Part shown: in pieces, positions 49,601 through 60,989 of the stretch
How the letters are laid out: the number at the start of each line of letters is the position of its first letter
Numbering within the stretch: the stretch's first letter is position 1
Assembly (NCBI GenBank): GCA_944548615.1
Contig: OX155957.1
Location: 4,084,795 to 4,148,794, forward strand
Direction: 5' to 3'
DNA length: 64,000 nt
Source: Micropterix aruncella
Lineage: Eukaryota > Arthropoda > Insecta > Lepidoptera > Micropterigidae
Notes under the pieces: generated by a model
Databases searched by the model: none
Seen by the model: the letters and a program-made list of their open reading frames with translations, nothing else
Told to the model about the DNA's origin: nothing
Program-made: the position numbers and the translations under genes

Positions 49601-50605
49601 CAAAATAGCTAAAATATAAATTTTTTGCCTGTTTTCCATGTAAAATATGTGTCACCACTCTGAGGACAAAACTCAAAAATAACTAACATACTTGTCAGTG
49701 CCTCACATTGAATTTTCCATTTTAAATTATTACCTAGAAAATTATTATTCTTATCTAAAGTATTAAATTATTATCTAGGTATTAACCTACAAATGTAGCA
49801 GTAGTGACTTTTTCTATAGTGTTATCTGCTGTTTTTAAAATGTGCTTTTAATATTGGAGGATGACATATAAACACTTTTCTGCATTTAACAGGAGCTTAT
49901 AGCTATGTATTAAACCAAGAATTTAGTCTCTATAGAAGCACTGGCTTCTTCGTTATCGTCTTTACGTTGAGGTCCGTTTACTCAACTCAACTCTCACCAG
50001 TTTTGCCAATTTAGCGACTTGTCGTTAGATTAGGCGACATTTAGACACTAACAGCGACTTTTTACTTTCATTTAGCGACAAACAAAACTAGCGACTTTTC
50101 TAGCGCCTTTTTGATGTGGTAGTTCGATCATTTTACATTTTTTGGTAACAATACCAGCAACATCGGTCCCCTCCGAACGTTTATTTTCAAAGGCAGGCAG
50201 TACAATACAAAAACACGAAACCGATTAGCGCTAAAAAAGGCTACATAAACTCCTATGTTTAAGTGATTGCACAGAGGAAAAGTGGAAAATTTAATAATTG
50301 AATAAATTTAATAATAATTTAATAATAATAATAATTTAATAACAGAAATACATAATTAAAAACGTTGATTTGTCCATTTAAATATTTTTTATTATTTTAT
50401 TGGTATAAGTACCCACCATTTGCTTGACTAATTCGTATGCTCATTTATATATTTCATGTCCACAAATCCACAATAATAACACCAAACACAAAAAGTTCCT
50501 AAGAAAAGATTCGATAATTTGGGGTATCGAAAAGTTTGTGTCGATACTTATACGAATCAGATACTTTTTTTTCGATACCACTTATGAGTACAGTATCGAT
50601 ACTTT
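49601..50605. other. No gene recognised; two motif clusters
   Basis: 50000-50110 holds six (A/G)GCGAC motifs. 50510-50625 holds several GATAC/GTATCGATA motifs, including ATCGATAC. Otherwise AT-rich; the 97-codon frame at 50424-50717 has no domain. Confidence 0.4.
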
Positions 50606-50890
50606 CTATATGATACCTGTCACTACCTGGATAGTCTTGTTGATCGTCTCTTTTAGGTCCTGGTGTGTGATGGGGGTTGACAGCTGCGGGCAGGATAGGA
50701 GGTGGTCTTTACCCTGAAGCGTTACACAGTCGTATGTTGGATGCGCTGGATAATCCCAGTGGACGATATTGACTTTGCATCTTGTCACAGTGTCCTTTGG
50801 CCGGTGGTAGAAAGATTGACCGGTGAGCTAAGACTCACCGTTTCCAGGGACACCCGATCGTTCATGGTTGCAGACTAGACAGTCGAAAAT
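50606..50890 (-). mobile_element. Possible retroelement coding remnant
   Basis: The minus frame 50606-50788 reads TRCKVNIVHWDYPAHPTYDC then GKDHLLSCPQL, reminiscent of the C-terminal CCHC-like/“LL-CP” region of R1/Jockey-type ORF2. The frame continues poorly. Low confidence. Confidence 0.3.
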
Positions 50891-51399
50891 GTGCACAATC
50901 TTCGGACATGCTCTTTCTGTGTCCCATTTTATATAATATTAGGATTTTATTAGGAGAAATTCACAATTAATTCTGCTGTCACTTCGAATTTCGATTCAAT
51001 TAGCAATTTCGTTTAGTTAATAGCTTATACATAAGAAAGCTGTTTTCGCAAAGAAATGTTGGTAAAGGTTTTTATTTTATTATTCTATCATATTATATAA
51101 CATTTTTCGTAATTAAACTTATATAAGATAAATAACAAATAAAAAATAGGTACAACACAATAGCATAATATATGGGGAGAAGGCAACCAATATTTAGATA
51201 AAGTGTTACAGGGAAAAATTCAGTTGCTATCGCTACCCACTTTGCTATAAATTTTCAATGGCGGTAGAATTATTTGTATTACTAGGAAACAGACTTACTT
51301 GGACTCTGCTTAACTGTCAGGATAACCAAAATTTAATATGTAAAAATGTAATGTTTATATGTAAGCTAACAATTTTATTTTACAGCCGGATAACAAGCA
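50891..51399. other. No gene recognised
   Basis: AT-rich sequence; nothing identifiable before repeat X. Confidence 0.4.
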
Positions 51400-51560
51400 T
51401 GTCGATTTCGACTGAATTGAATGCGCTGCTAAATTCTAGGGGACAAGCAGTGTGAGCTGCCTCTGGATCTATAGCTTTACTTGCACCATCGGTAACTTTT
51501 ACCACTATAGTATTATTGCTATATGTCAAGCCCACCAAACCCGACTGAAAAAGGTTAAGA
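51400..51560 (+). repeat. Dispersed repeat X, copy
   Basis: Matches 62175-62350: AAGCATGTCGAT, CTGAATTGAATGC, CTGCTAAATT, CTGCCTCTGGATC and GCACCATCGG. The reverse copy is at 34385-34510. Confidence 0.65.
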
Positions 51561-51785
51561 AAATGTGATATTTGACGTATTGAAAATGTGACAAAATGTG
51601 ATATGTCCGAAACAGAACGAAATAATGATTGTTTGTCGATAATTTCTTACCACAGAAAAAAGCAAATTAATTTTTTTAATAATAATATTATTGTGTCTAT
51701 ATATTGACACCCAAAGTTAGGAGAATTTAAATCCCTATTTTAAAATATATAATATATTGATTGGCAACACTGTGTTGCATTGACT

Positions 51786-51972
51786 TATAAAAGACTTGAA
51801 TTTAGTTTTATATTTGCCACAACTCAGGTAGCGCCATCGCCAAAGCACGACTACATATTTTGGTGAAAGTTGATATTACACATTATTGCAGTAAGTGTGA
51901 GTACATTAACTAAACACTAATTCACGGCGATTGTAAATACTCTAATAATGTTTTTAATTGTTTATAATATAG
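51786..51972 (+). promoter_or_regulatory. SDR3 promoter, 5'UTR exon and 82-bp intron
   Basis: TATAAAAG at 51786-51793 is a textbook TATA box, with TCAG initiator-like sequence at 51824. A perfect donor GTAAGT starts at 51891 and the acceptor AG is at 51971-51972, directly before the ATG, giving an 82-bp intron. The leader contains no in-frame problem because the coding region begins with the exon. Predicted from sequence only. Confidence 0.55.
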
Positions 51973-52734
51973 ATGGATTTCAAGGGGAAAGTAGTGCTGA
52001 TAACTGGAGCCAGCTCAGGAATCGGAGCAGCTGTTGCCGTCTATCTAGCCGGTCTCGGCGCCAAGCTAGCGTTGACTGGAAGAAAAGAAGCCAATCTACA
52101 AAAAACATCTGAAGAGTGCAAGAAACAGAAAGGAGCAGAACAACCCTTTACGGTGGTAGGAGATTTAGCAATTGAAAAAGATGTAGAGAAGATCCTCAAC
52201 GAAACAATCAAAAAATACAGTCGCCTCGATGTTTTAGTGAACAATGCAGGATTTGGAAGAATGGGAAGTTTAGAAACGTGCACATTGCAAGACTACGATG
52301 AAATGTTTCAAACGAACGTACGGGCTGTTTTACAACTGACCAAATTAGCGATGCCTCATCTCATCAAGACCAAAGGAAATGTCGTTAATGTTTCGAGTGG
52401 TGTGTCTTTGAGGCCTGTTACCTCGCTTCCATACGCGATGTCCAAAGCTGCTCTGGACCATTTCACCAAGTGCGTTGCTTTAGAAGTTGCCCCGAAGCAG
52501 GTACGGGTGAATTCGGTAAATCCTGGAGTTGTACCAACTGATTTTCAGAGCACATTTAGCGGCCAAGCTGAAAATAGTGAAATGTTGAAACATTTAATTA
52601 AACTTCATCCCATTGGACGCGTTGGTGAACCGGTAGAGATAGCACAATCCATTGCTTTTCTAGCCAGTGATTTAGCTTCCAATATCACCGGTGTTATTTT
52701 GAGTTGCGACGGAGGGTTTGTTATTCATTTCTAA
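51973..52734 (+). CDS. Short-chain dehydrogenase/reductase, FabG-like (SDR3)
   Basis: A 253-residue intact classical SDR. Motifs are TGASSGIG (11-18), NNAG (90-93), TNVR (Asn115), VSSGVS near 140-145 and catalytic YAMSK (Tyr154, Lys158; one residue earlier than in SDR1/2 because of a single-codon deletion before the active site), then NPGVV and a C-terminal CDGGF. Same MDFKGK start as the other two. Its 3'UTR matches that of SDR2, but the hexamer equivalent to SDR2's AATAAA is AATCAA here; the next AATAAA is at 53007-53012. A GTAGTAGTAGTAG run follows the stop. The role is inferred from the family: NAD(P)(H)-dependent oxidoreductase, substrate unknown. Confidence 0.93.
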   Translation: MDFKGKVVLITGASSGIGAAVAVYLAGLGAKLALTGRKEANLQKTSEECKKQKGAEQPFTVVGDLAIEKDVEKILNETIKKYSRLDVLVNNAGFGRMGSLETCTLQDYDEMFQTNVRAVLQLTKLAMPHLIKTKGNVVNVSSGVSLRPVTSLPYAMSKAALDHFTKCVALEVAPKQVRVNSVNPGVVPTDFQSTFSGQAENSEMLKHLIKLHPIGRVGEPVEIAQSIAFLASDLASNITGVILSCDGGFVIHF

Positions 52735-53639
52735 GCAGCACCTAGTAGTAGTAGTAGACGGAGTGGGGGGCAGCACCTAGAAACTATTTCTATTTTAATA
52801 CATATTAAATCAATTATTTTGAAAATCAAACATAAATCTAAAGTTTTAAAATGATAATTATATTTCTATTAGGTGATTTAGTAACTGTTCGATATATTTA
52901 CGACGTTAGTATTTACGCAGTGCCTCCTGTCGTCATTAGAGCTAAACCAATATTAAGAGCTAGACCTAATCGATTTTATATTTCATTAACAATTAAATAG
53001 ATATAAAATAAACGTTCGTGTATTTTACTGCTTTTGAAGTATTTTAAATATAATATTTAACCGTATGAATAGCATAAAAAGCTAAAAGTTTTGAAACCTT
53101 TGTCCTATATTTGTGGCTTTCAATTTGACGTAATTATTTGAGAGAACATTGCTATCTACTTGTTCTGCCGTTTGATATTCTGTAAGTTTGAGGCAAACGG
53201 AAAAATATTTTAATAAATGTGTTATTAATGAAGAATTGGAGACTGCTGCCAGCACTCAACGAATTCCGCCCACTGGCTACCGATATGTAGGCAGGCGCTT
53301 CTAAATTTTTATTGTAAGGTACGGTAATAGGCAAAATCAAGTTGCCGTAGGGGTGATATACACATTGTTACAAACTATTTTGTTTAATATTATAAAGAAA
53401 TAGGTAGCTAAAGACCGAAGTTACAAAGTAAATAAACACTTACATCGCAATATGTTATACATATATACTTATACGATACATACATCGTCGAAATTCGTAT
53501 CGTCGAAAATACTCAATAGAGTTATCGTATAGGGGCCATTATAATCGCCACAGATTCATATAATGAATAATCTTTATTTTACCTCAGAGTCAAAAAATTT
53601 AAGAACTCTCAACCAATCGGAAACCTTTCGTTAAAATCA
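52735..53639. other. SDR3 3' flank, no further gene
   Basis: Holds the SDR3 3'UTR and AT-rich DNA. The 62-codon minus frame 53152-53340 has no domain. Confidence 0.45.
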
Positions 53640-53684
53640 CTCGATTACTTATTATTTCAAAGGAAATAACAAGACAAGACGAGC

Positions 53685-54534
53685 TTATAAATAGGATAGA
53701 AAACGAATTTACCGCGTGAAATTTGTAGCACCCGACGTTTCGGTGACGTTGCAGTCGCCGTTGTCAAGGGTAGACTGAAGAGCTGTCAATCCGTTGTCTT
53801 GCGGGTAGGTTAGTAGGATGCGGTAGGATAAGTAAGATGCTAAACAGATTCGATATAAAAACGATCTTCAAACCGACCCAAAATATAGCTCGATTTTTGA
53901 GGCCTGTAAAGGATGTAATACCACTGCAAATCCCGGGTGTGTATAAAGTCGAATGCAGTTGCGGTCTAGCCTATGTTGGACAAACGAAACGGCCCATAGC
54001 CACGCCTTTGACAGAACACATCAAAGCCGTTAAAAACTTTCAGCGAGAAAAATCGGCGATCTGCGAACATATGTTGGATATCGGAAGTAACCACTGTATG
54101 CAGTTTCAAAATCCCATTGTGCTATCCAAGGAACAATTCTACTTTCCTCGCATGATCCGGGAAGCCATTGAAATAAGAAGAACCCCGAATTTCAATAGAG
54201 ACGACGGTTACAAACTCTCTTCTACGTGAAACCCTCTTCTTAAAATGTTCCCGCCGCCGAACGCCGAACGCAAAGACGTAAGACAGGATACAGTGAGTGT
54301 TGTGTGCAAGACGAATTTTAAAAATTCGCGCACTCCGAGCCCGGCCCCCCACCACCGTTATAACCTACGCAGTGGCGGCAGCGGTATGCAGCCTACCCGC
54401 AAAACAACGGATTGACAGCTTTTGTGTCTACCCTTGACAACGTCACCGAAATGTCGGTTGCTACAAATTTCACGCGGTAAATTCGTTTTCTATCCTATTT
54501 ATAATGTGAAACAACCGCGATAGTCTTCGATTTT
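53685..54534. mobile_element. Penelope-like head-to-head dimer (asymmetric arms)
   Basis: Left arm about 53685-53809 (minus, 3' end only); right arm about 53829-54534 (plus, from the KMLNRF codons to the 3' extension). Flanked by the 11-bp direct repeat ACAAGACGAGC (53674-53684 and 54535-54545). The right-arm frame 53837-54229 carries the GIY-YIG domain (AYVGQTKRP) but has a TGA in place of the Trp codon of SSTWNP at 54227-54229, so it is defective. Confidence 0.9.
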
Positions 54535-54662
54535 ACAAGACGAGCTACTTGACATATGGAAGAATTTAAAATTTCGAATTTTGTTTTTTTATTTTTTAAG
54601 GAAATATAAAGAAGCTGCGATCAATAAGTCAGCTGAAAAAATAAAACTAAAAGCGTGACATG

Positions 54663-55397
54663 CAGGGGCGGACCATGAGTTTTTGTGGCTCTGGGCTAAT
54701 ATTACTTGGAGGCCTGCTTGTTTAATTAACTAATTGCCATTTTGTCAAAAAACTATTTTCGATAATGATGTCTAGGTCACAATACATAGGAAAAAAAGAG
54801 GACAATAAAATATTTTATTTATTTAATATACAGAAACAACAACTGTAAGCTATTTTACTTTTCACTAAAAATAGACAAATCGAATAGCAAAAACGTACTT
54901 AAGAAAACGTTGAAACTCAAACGTTTATGATGTATCCAGGCAAACTAAGTAAAAAAATAATCATAATAATATAATATAAATAATTTAAGTAACTATTAAT
55001 ATTAATTGCAAAGCTAGTTAATATAAGTAAAATTTATACAAACATTCATTACTAGTTACCCATTAAAAATGCACTATTCTTAGTGGGGAACTGAACTGAT
55101 ATACATAGACGATATTTTTGAATAAAGAAATAAAAAAAAGTATTGCAAAAGAAATCAACAGGCTATTATGCAGGTTGTTGTTATGTAAACAAATTATTCA
55201 GAAACTTTTCTGCATTTTTATACTCCAAATTGCTGTGTTGCTAACCTTATGATAGGATTTTTTAAAATTTTAGATTTTGTTTGTAATTCACAATAGTGTC
55301 CATTATTTTCAATTAGAGGTGGGGGGGGGGGTTGGCCCTCTATGTCCACGGGGCCCTGGGCTGCAGCCCAAAAAGCCCTTATACAGATCCGCCGCTG
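54663..55397. mobile_element. hAT-like non-autonomous element (735 bp)
   Basis: Flanked by the 8-bp direct repeat GTGACATG (54655-54662 and 55398-55405). The ends CAGGGGCGGACC and, in reverse complement, CAGCGGCGGATC form short imperfect TIRs. An 8-bp duplication with CAG-type ends fits hAT. The interior is AT-rich with a G-run at 55320 and no transposase frame. Confidence 0.85.
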
Positions 55398-55884
55398 GTG
55401 ACATGCCCTCACATCAATGAAAGGAAGCAGTCAGCTCTTTCCTATTACTTGGAATGTTTACCTTATCCTAAATGGATTATTTACAATGAAGCAAACATAA
55501 AATAGGTAAAAAATAAATATTTGATAGTTTTGTGTATATATTCTTTTAGAATTGATTAAGTAGATGATAAAGTAAATAATTATAAAAGCCACTTACATCG
55601 TGACGAAGGATTCCCTTGCTCGGATTCGGGAATGCTTTAGGTGTAAACGAGAATGATGAATTTCTATCACTTGCGGAAAGAGATGTAAGTTTAGCCCATT
55701 TTACAACTAGTAACGCTCACCCTTCATCCAATTATCTTAAAAATTAAGCACCCATTCTTCTTTATACGTAAAATGAAAGAGAAATATATCTTCCCAAATG
55801 ATGTTTTCATCGTGGGTATGATTAAACTATTTTATAAAACTTGTCTCATTGGTCTTCTCTCCCGTCAAGAGCACATGGGATCGG

Positions 55885-56100
55885 CTGACAAACGGATCTT
55901 TTTTCAAGATAGATGTCGTCAGGTCGATAATTATCCTAGCTGTTTAGCAAATATACAGACTCCCCCGGTTATTCGCCAGGGAGCACAGGTGATTGGCTAA
56001 CGCCTCACATTGCGCAAACCGCCTAGTTCCTCCCGAGGTGTACTCCCAGATCGGAGCCTGCGATCCCAATTGTCTACGGCTGTAGGTTACAATTGAGGAT
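55885..56100 (+). repeat. GC-rich dispersed repeat family, partial copy
   Basis: Matches the second section of the 39655-40900 copy: AGATAGATG(A/T)CGTCAGGTC, CAGACTCCCCCGG, GCGCAAACCGCC and GGCTGTAGGTTACA. Confidence 0.65.
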
Positions 56101-56440
56101 GTTCTAATTTAGGAGGGTATCGCATATGATACAGCTTTATTTTCGCTAACGTTAAATTAAAAATATCCAACACGTAGCGCCCGCGTCCAACTAATATATT
56201 TTTAATTTTGATAAACCTTTGAAACCTTGGAGTTTGTATTACTGCTAGTATCATTATTTTCGTCCAGTCATGTAATTTTAATATGGCCCTTTCCAAGGTG
56301 AAATTGCATCACCGCTGATTAGTCTAACCTTGCACAAGGCGGTCGGTGATGCCGCATGCGTCATTTTTTAAATGAGAAATTAATATATTTTTTGAATATA
56401 GTAGGAAATTTTCGACACAGAATAAGAGTCAACAAAATAG
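56101..56440 (+). repeat. Dispersed repeat Y, copy 2
   Basis: Collinear with 41941-42280 and directly adjacent to the GC-rich repeat. Confidence 0.65.
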
Positions 56441-58190
56441 AAAAGCATACAAAAAAAAACATTTTAATGTTCCTCGAAAAAATATCAATTAATATTAAGA
56501 AAACATACACAGAGATGATATTAGCGTGTCATTTAATAATTCTAATCAAAGTTCCTTAAAGGCCTTTGAAATCTGCTTTGCTTACAAAACTATAAAAAAC
56601 TTCTCTGAAAGCTCGAAGATTGTCCGTAAATATTCATATAAAAATCATTCTAATAAGACTAAAGATATGCTATTTAACACTTACAAATTTTACAAAACAA
56701 AAACGGCTGCGCATACGGCCATCGGCTATATGGGAAGTCATTAAAATCAAACTTCTAACAAATAAAGTCATTATAAACAATTGAGCTTCAAAAATATGAA
56801 CAAAATATTACAAATTCTCCAAGTTACGACGGCGTTAAATGATTATTTTAAAAATATATGAAATGATTTTGAAATAACACCAATTAAAATAAATTTAATT
56901 ACATATGTACTTAAATATGTACATACATACATGTACTAAACAATGTTTCTTTCACCGACCTACAAAGAGGAAAATTGTATCATATTCAAAACTCTAAAAA
57001 TAGCCATTCTTTTGGTATGGATGAAGTTCAGATAAAATAATTTAAGCGAGCGTTCAATATATAATAACCTGACTGCTGACTTTCTGACTTGCTGACACGA
57101 AAGTAAAAGTATCAAAAGTAATTATATCTTCACAAAATAACCTTATTTTATTTTAATATCACTTGCTGTTAAATATTTTGATTTTTGGATTGATTTGATT
57201 ATGATTATTTTGATTTTTTATATTCAGATTTTAAGATTTATTGGATTTGGTTATTTTATTTTTATACCATATCTAATAATAATTAATAGGTGTGTCCTGA
57301 AAACCAGGATAAGAGATATCCTGATGATACCCCTAATTTGCAGGATTTGTAGTTTTATTACATTGTCTTTGTCTATTTATAGTTTTAATTTTTAATTTGT
57401 GTGCTTTTGTTTTTTTTGTGACAACAGCTGCAAATATTTATTTTTCATTTTTCATTTTTATAGTTATACGTTTCCGCAATCATTTTTTATATATAATACT
57501 TGTTTCATTTATATTTCCAAAATACTTCCAAACTACACATAGGCAAATACAAGATATGCAAGATATTTATGCAAGATATTATTTATGCAAGATATTTAAG
57601 TATTAATGCAAGATATTTAAGTATTTAATCAGTTTCTTTATAATAATTGAACTTGAAAATAGAATAATGAGAAATATATATTCTACTGTAAGCGTCACAA
57701 AGAAAATAAATAAAGAGGCAGTATAAAAATAAATGTATGACCGGGTATTATTGACGCGATCGTGGGAGGTCAGCTTAATACAACAGAGAATCGAGTGAAG
57801 TATGATAACATTATATTCTCTTTGAACGTATGTAAATACATAAATACGAAAACGAACAGGGTAGAATACGCGTATTGTCGCTCCCGTCAAATCTTTTGCG
57901 AAAACACCGTTATATTGTTATTTCATTAAAATAACTTTGGCGCAGCGGTTTCTGACCTCTGTGGCTTGACCAAACTGATTAATAACAATAATTTGGCATT
58001 TTATGGTGCGAAAAAGTTAGTACTCTTAATGTAGCCCCGTATGCGAGAAACATGAAATACTGGGCTGAACAGAAATGTATTATAATAAAATGCATATAAA
58101 ATCGTGCATGGAATGCAATTGTTAATAAAAATGTTGGTAAAAATAGAAAAAATATTGTAGTTTTATCGCTTACAATATACAATATATCAG
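56441..58190. other. AT-rich, no gene recognised; short tandem repeat at 57550-57630
   Basis: Several stop-bounded frames (56526-56744, 57195-57606, 57603-57890) have hydrophobic or Lys/Asn-rich composition driven by AT content and no domain. ATGCAAGATATT recurs four times between 57554 and 57622. Confidence 0.45.
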
Positions 58191-58193
58191 GAA

Positions 58194-58692
58194 TTATGTT
58201 AAGACGAAGCCGGATCCTTTTAGCTGATTCTTCAACGTCCTTAACGATCTTTTCTCGAATACAGTTGAATAATGACAGGACTGGGCTTCGAAGATAGTCT
58301 TCGGGGGGCCGAGCCTACGAATTTGTTCGAAATCCGAATTGTTGAGGCTGGTTATTTTTAGGTTTTCCCGTAATAATATCTTAACGACGACCTCGTAGGT
58401 TTTTTTTGCTGTATTTAGGCACCTCGTGTAATAAGAGGTGCTTATTTCTGGCATTAGCCTCCAGCTTGTCCATTCGGATGTTTGATTGAGCAATATGGCT
58501 ACTAATAAGATCCAGCATCTTTATTGTATTATCTCGAAATGAGATAAAATTTGATATAAGACTTGGCAGGGTATAACGTTCAGGTTTGCTGAAATCCGCA
58601 CAGGAGGCTATATCTCCTAATTTCTTTTCGAAATTCTTCTTCTGAGCTATGTAAGTCGCCTTCAATTCAACAATTTCAGCAATCGTATTCAT
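58194..58692 (-). pseudogene. Retroelement ORF1-like (FP-type coiled-coil/RRM-like) remnant
   Basis: Starts at ATG 58692 (MNTIAEIVELKATY). A coiled-coil-like stretch and LEANARNKHLLLHEVPKYS follow, then, after a frameshift near 58390, VVVKILL-REN and QIRRLGPPKT, ending with RSLRTLKNQLKGSGFVLT. This order (coiled coil, R/N-rich LLLHEVP-type segment, IRRLG, KNQLKG) resembles ORF1 proteins of insect non-LTR elements that share a fold with FP25K-type proteins. One frameshift and a premature end make it non-functional. Confidence 0.6.
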
Positions 58693-59089
58693 TGTTCACG
58701 GTCTTGTTCACGAGCTAGTCAGTTAGTTGTGAGTTGTGAACTCAAGGGCGATATTAATTATTGCACTAGATGCATCGCTTTTTTTTACGGCAGTAGAATG
58801 ACTAAATGATTCAAACTACTTGACAGATCAACATCATTTGATTTGACAGTTCAGGTGTAATATGATATGTTCAATTAATGATTTCAATGTACCTTTTTAT
58901 ATACACAGTATGGATTGTTTCACCCACTTATACTTAGTAAAACACTGTTTTTGCTAAATATTCCATAAATAATTATTAAAACACAAATATTGATAAGTGA
59001 TGTGTGTTCAGCGCGCGACGTGGGTAGTCTTTTTTTGTATAAAAAAATCCATAGACTTACGCTTGCCATAGACTAAAAATGTTTGCTAT

Positions 59090-59650
59090 ACAGAAACAGG
59101 CCATTATGATAATTACTAAAAAACTTGTGTGGACTAAACATGTAGACCGAAGACTATCGCGGTTGTTTGATATTATACATAGGATAGAAACGAATTTACC
59201 GCGTGAAATTTGTAGTACCTGACGTTTCCGTATAACTTTCGGGTGCTACAAATTTCACCGTCACCGAAACGTCGGGTGCTACAAATTTCACGCGGTAAAT
59301 TCGTTTCTATCCTATTTATAACAGGAAGATCGTTATTGAAACGCCTGAACATTATTATATTTGCTTCTTTGTATTAACACTAATTGTCGAAAGTTTTCCA
59401 TTCCATGAAAGGCCATAAATATAAAACAAAAGAGACAATTTAACCACTAAAAATGAAATTTATTTAGTCTAACATTTACAAAATGCAATGAGTATATGCA
59501 AAGTGCGGAGTATGAAGAAATAAATTGTTTATGCTTCCATGCTATTGGAAATTATTAATTTGACTACATATTTTAGCAAAGCCTTAAGATACTTTCTTTC
59601 TTGGTAAGAACATATTTTACACTGTAGAAGAATTTATGAATAATTTCATT
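59090..59650 (-). repeat. Dispersed repeat Z, inverted copy with Penelope remnant
   Basis: Reverse-complement match to 49205-49600: TGTTTGCTATACAGAAAC then AGGCCAT, GCTTCTTTGTATTAACAC and AATTGTCGAAAGTTTTC. It is interrupted by a small inverted Penelope remnant at 59146-59330. Confidence 0.7.
59146..59330. mobile_element. Minimal head-to-head Penelope remnant
   Basis: The left arm reads GGATAGAAACGAATTTACCG then CGTGAAATTTGTAG on the plus strand (minus-oriented Penelope 3' end, with the 3' extension CTATCGCGGTTGTTTGATA). The right arm is the reverse complement, ending TATCCTATTTATAAC. A partial repeat of CGGGTGCTACAAATTTCAC occurs between them. No clear target duplication was found. Confidence 0.8.
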
Positions 59651-60985
59651 CAGAAATAAATGATTATACTCGTATATATTACTTTTTTTTTTCGTTTTTG
59701 TACTGTATTTGACACGTTGATTTTTCATATACATTATGACCACTATTTTTTAAGGTTTAATACTTTATTCATTTATTTTTTGTACATTTCGCCCCATTGT
59801 TATCAATGTTATAAGTAACTCGGAAAAATTGAACATCGAAATGCAGCTAATGCTCAGTGCCCACCTCACTAGGACTAAACTGTCCTGTATCTAGGCGGAT
59901 CAGAGTAAATAATTAAAATAAGTAATACAACTTATGTAACAATTAGCCTAATTAAAGTAAAAAACTTTTTATTTTTATATTCAATGAATGTACTTAATTA
60001 AGATTGAATAATATATAATAATAAACAAATAACACTACAATACAAATCAAGATACTAAATCTGTAAGAATAATACAATGTAGGTAATACTATATGGCAAA
60101 TATACATATACGTAAATACGATTTCAACAAATAATAAATGCTACATGGTATAAACATATTTGCAATTTTATAAAATATATAAAAACAATTATAAAAGCAG
60201 TGCTAAAAATATGAAATAATATATATAAAAATATGATATTATATACTATTATTATTTGCATAATAATTTATATAAATATACAATATTATTTTTAAATTAA
60301 CCGTTATACATACGGTTTACCAACCAAGTTTTCAGATTTATTTTTAATATCATAAGGAATGAGTTTAGGATTTCAAAATAGTAAACTTGAGTTTTTTTAT
60401 TTTTTAATAATGTTATTTGTAATGAGCATTTTGTTAGTATATGTGAAAGTTAATTATACCAAATTATTGTACGCCTAAATGGCAAATTATACACGAATTA
60501 TGTAATAATAACTCCTGCACATTACGGTAATCTTTAAAACAGAGTTATTTCATCATAGTCTGATTGTATTTCATATTTTTGCCAGTTTTCGGATACAGGT
60601 AATATATAAAATAACTTACGAAGTGATAGATAACTTTTAAAGAATAATAGATACTCGGAATAATTATTAGAAGGAAAGATTTAAAGTAATTTTATTTCCG
60701 TGTTTTTTTAAGAACAGCTACTAAATGTCTTTTCAAAGAATCTTTTTGCATTTAGAATGACTGTTCGAAATATTAAAATTCCTTATAAACACACTCATAT
60801 TAATATATTAATTTGTAAGTTACCGTATTTTTTTCCTGTTTATCTCCTACCAAAATGGCTATACAATTTAATATTTATAATCACAATATTATGTTCCACA
60901 GCAATTTGGACAATAAATACATTTCTATTTCAATATCCATTTCAAAAGAATACCATTGTTTAATATTATTTTAAAGGACGCATGA
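59651..60985. other. AT-rich; a LINE 3'UTR-like patch at 59845-59910
   Basis: CTCAGTGCCCACCTCACTAG then GACTAAACTGTCCTG (59855-59890) resembles the 3'UTR motif of LINEs read on the minus strand. Otherwise no gene or shared repeat is seen; the frame 60757-60963 is hydrophobic low-complexity. Confidence 0.4.
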
Positions 60986-60989
60986 GATA

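Larger units (their letters stand above)
53640..55770 (+). repeat. Diverged single copy of the 557-bp unit, interrupted twice
   Basis: Segments 53640-53684, 54535-54662 and 55398-55770 join into one copy of the unit found in tandem at 29001-32180, beginning TTATTTCAAAGGAAATAAC and ending CTTCTTTATACGTAAA. It is split by a Penelope dimer and a hAT-like element, each with its own target duplication. Divergence is clear, including a 6-bp deletion in the exon-like segment. Confidence 0.88.
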
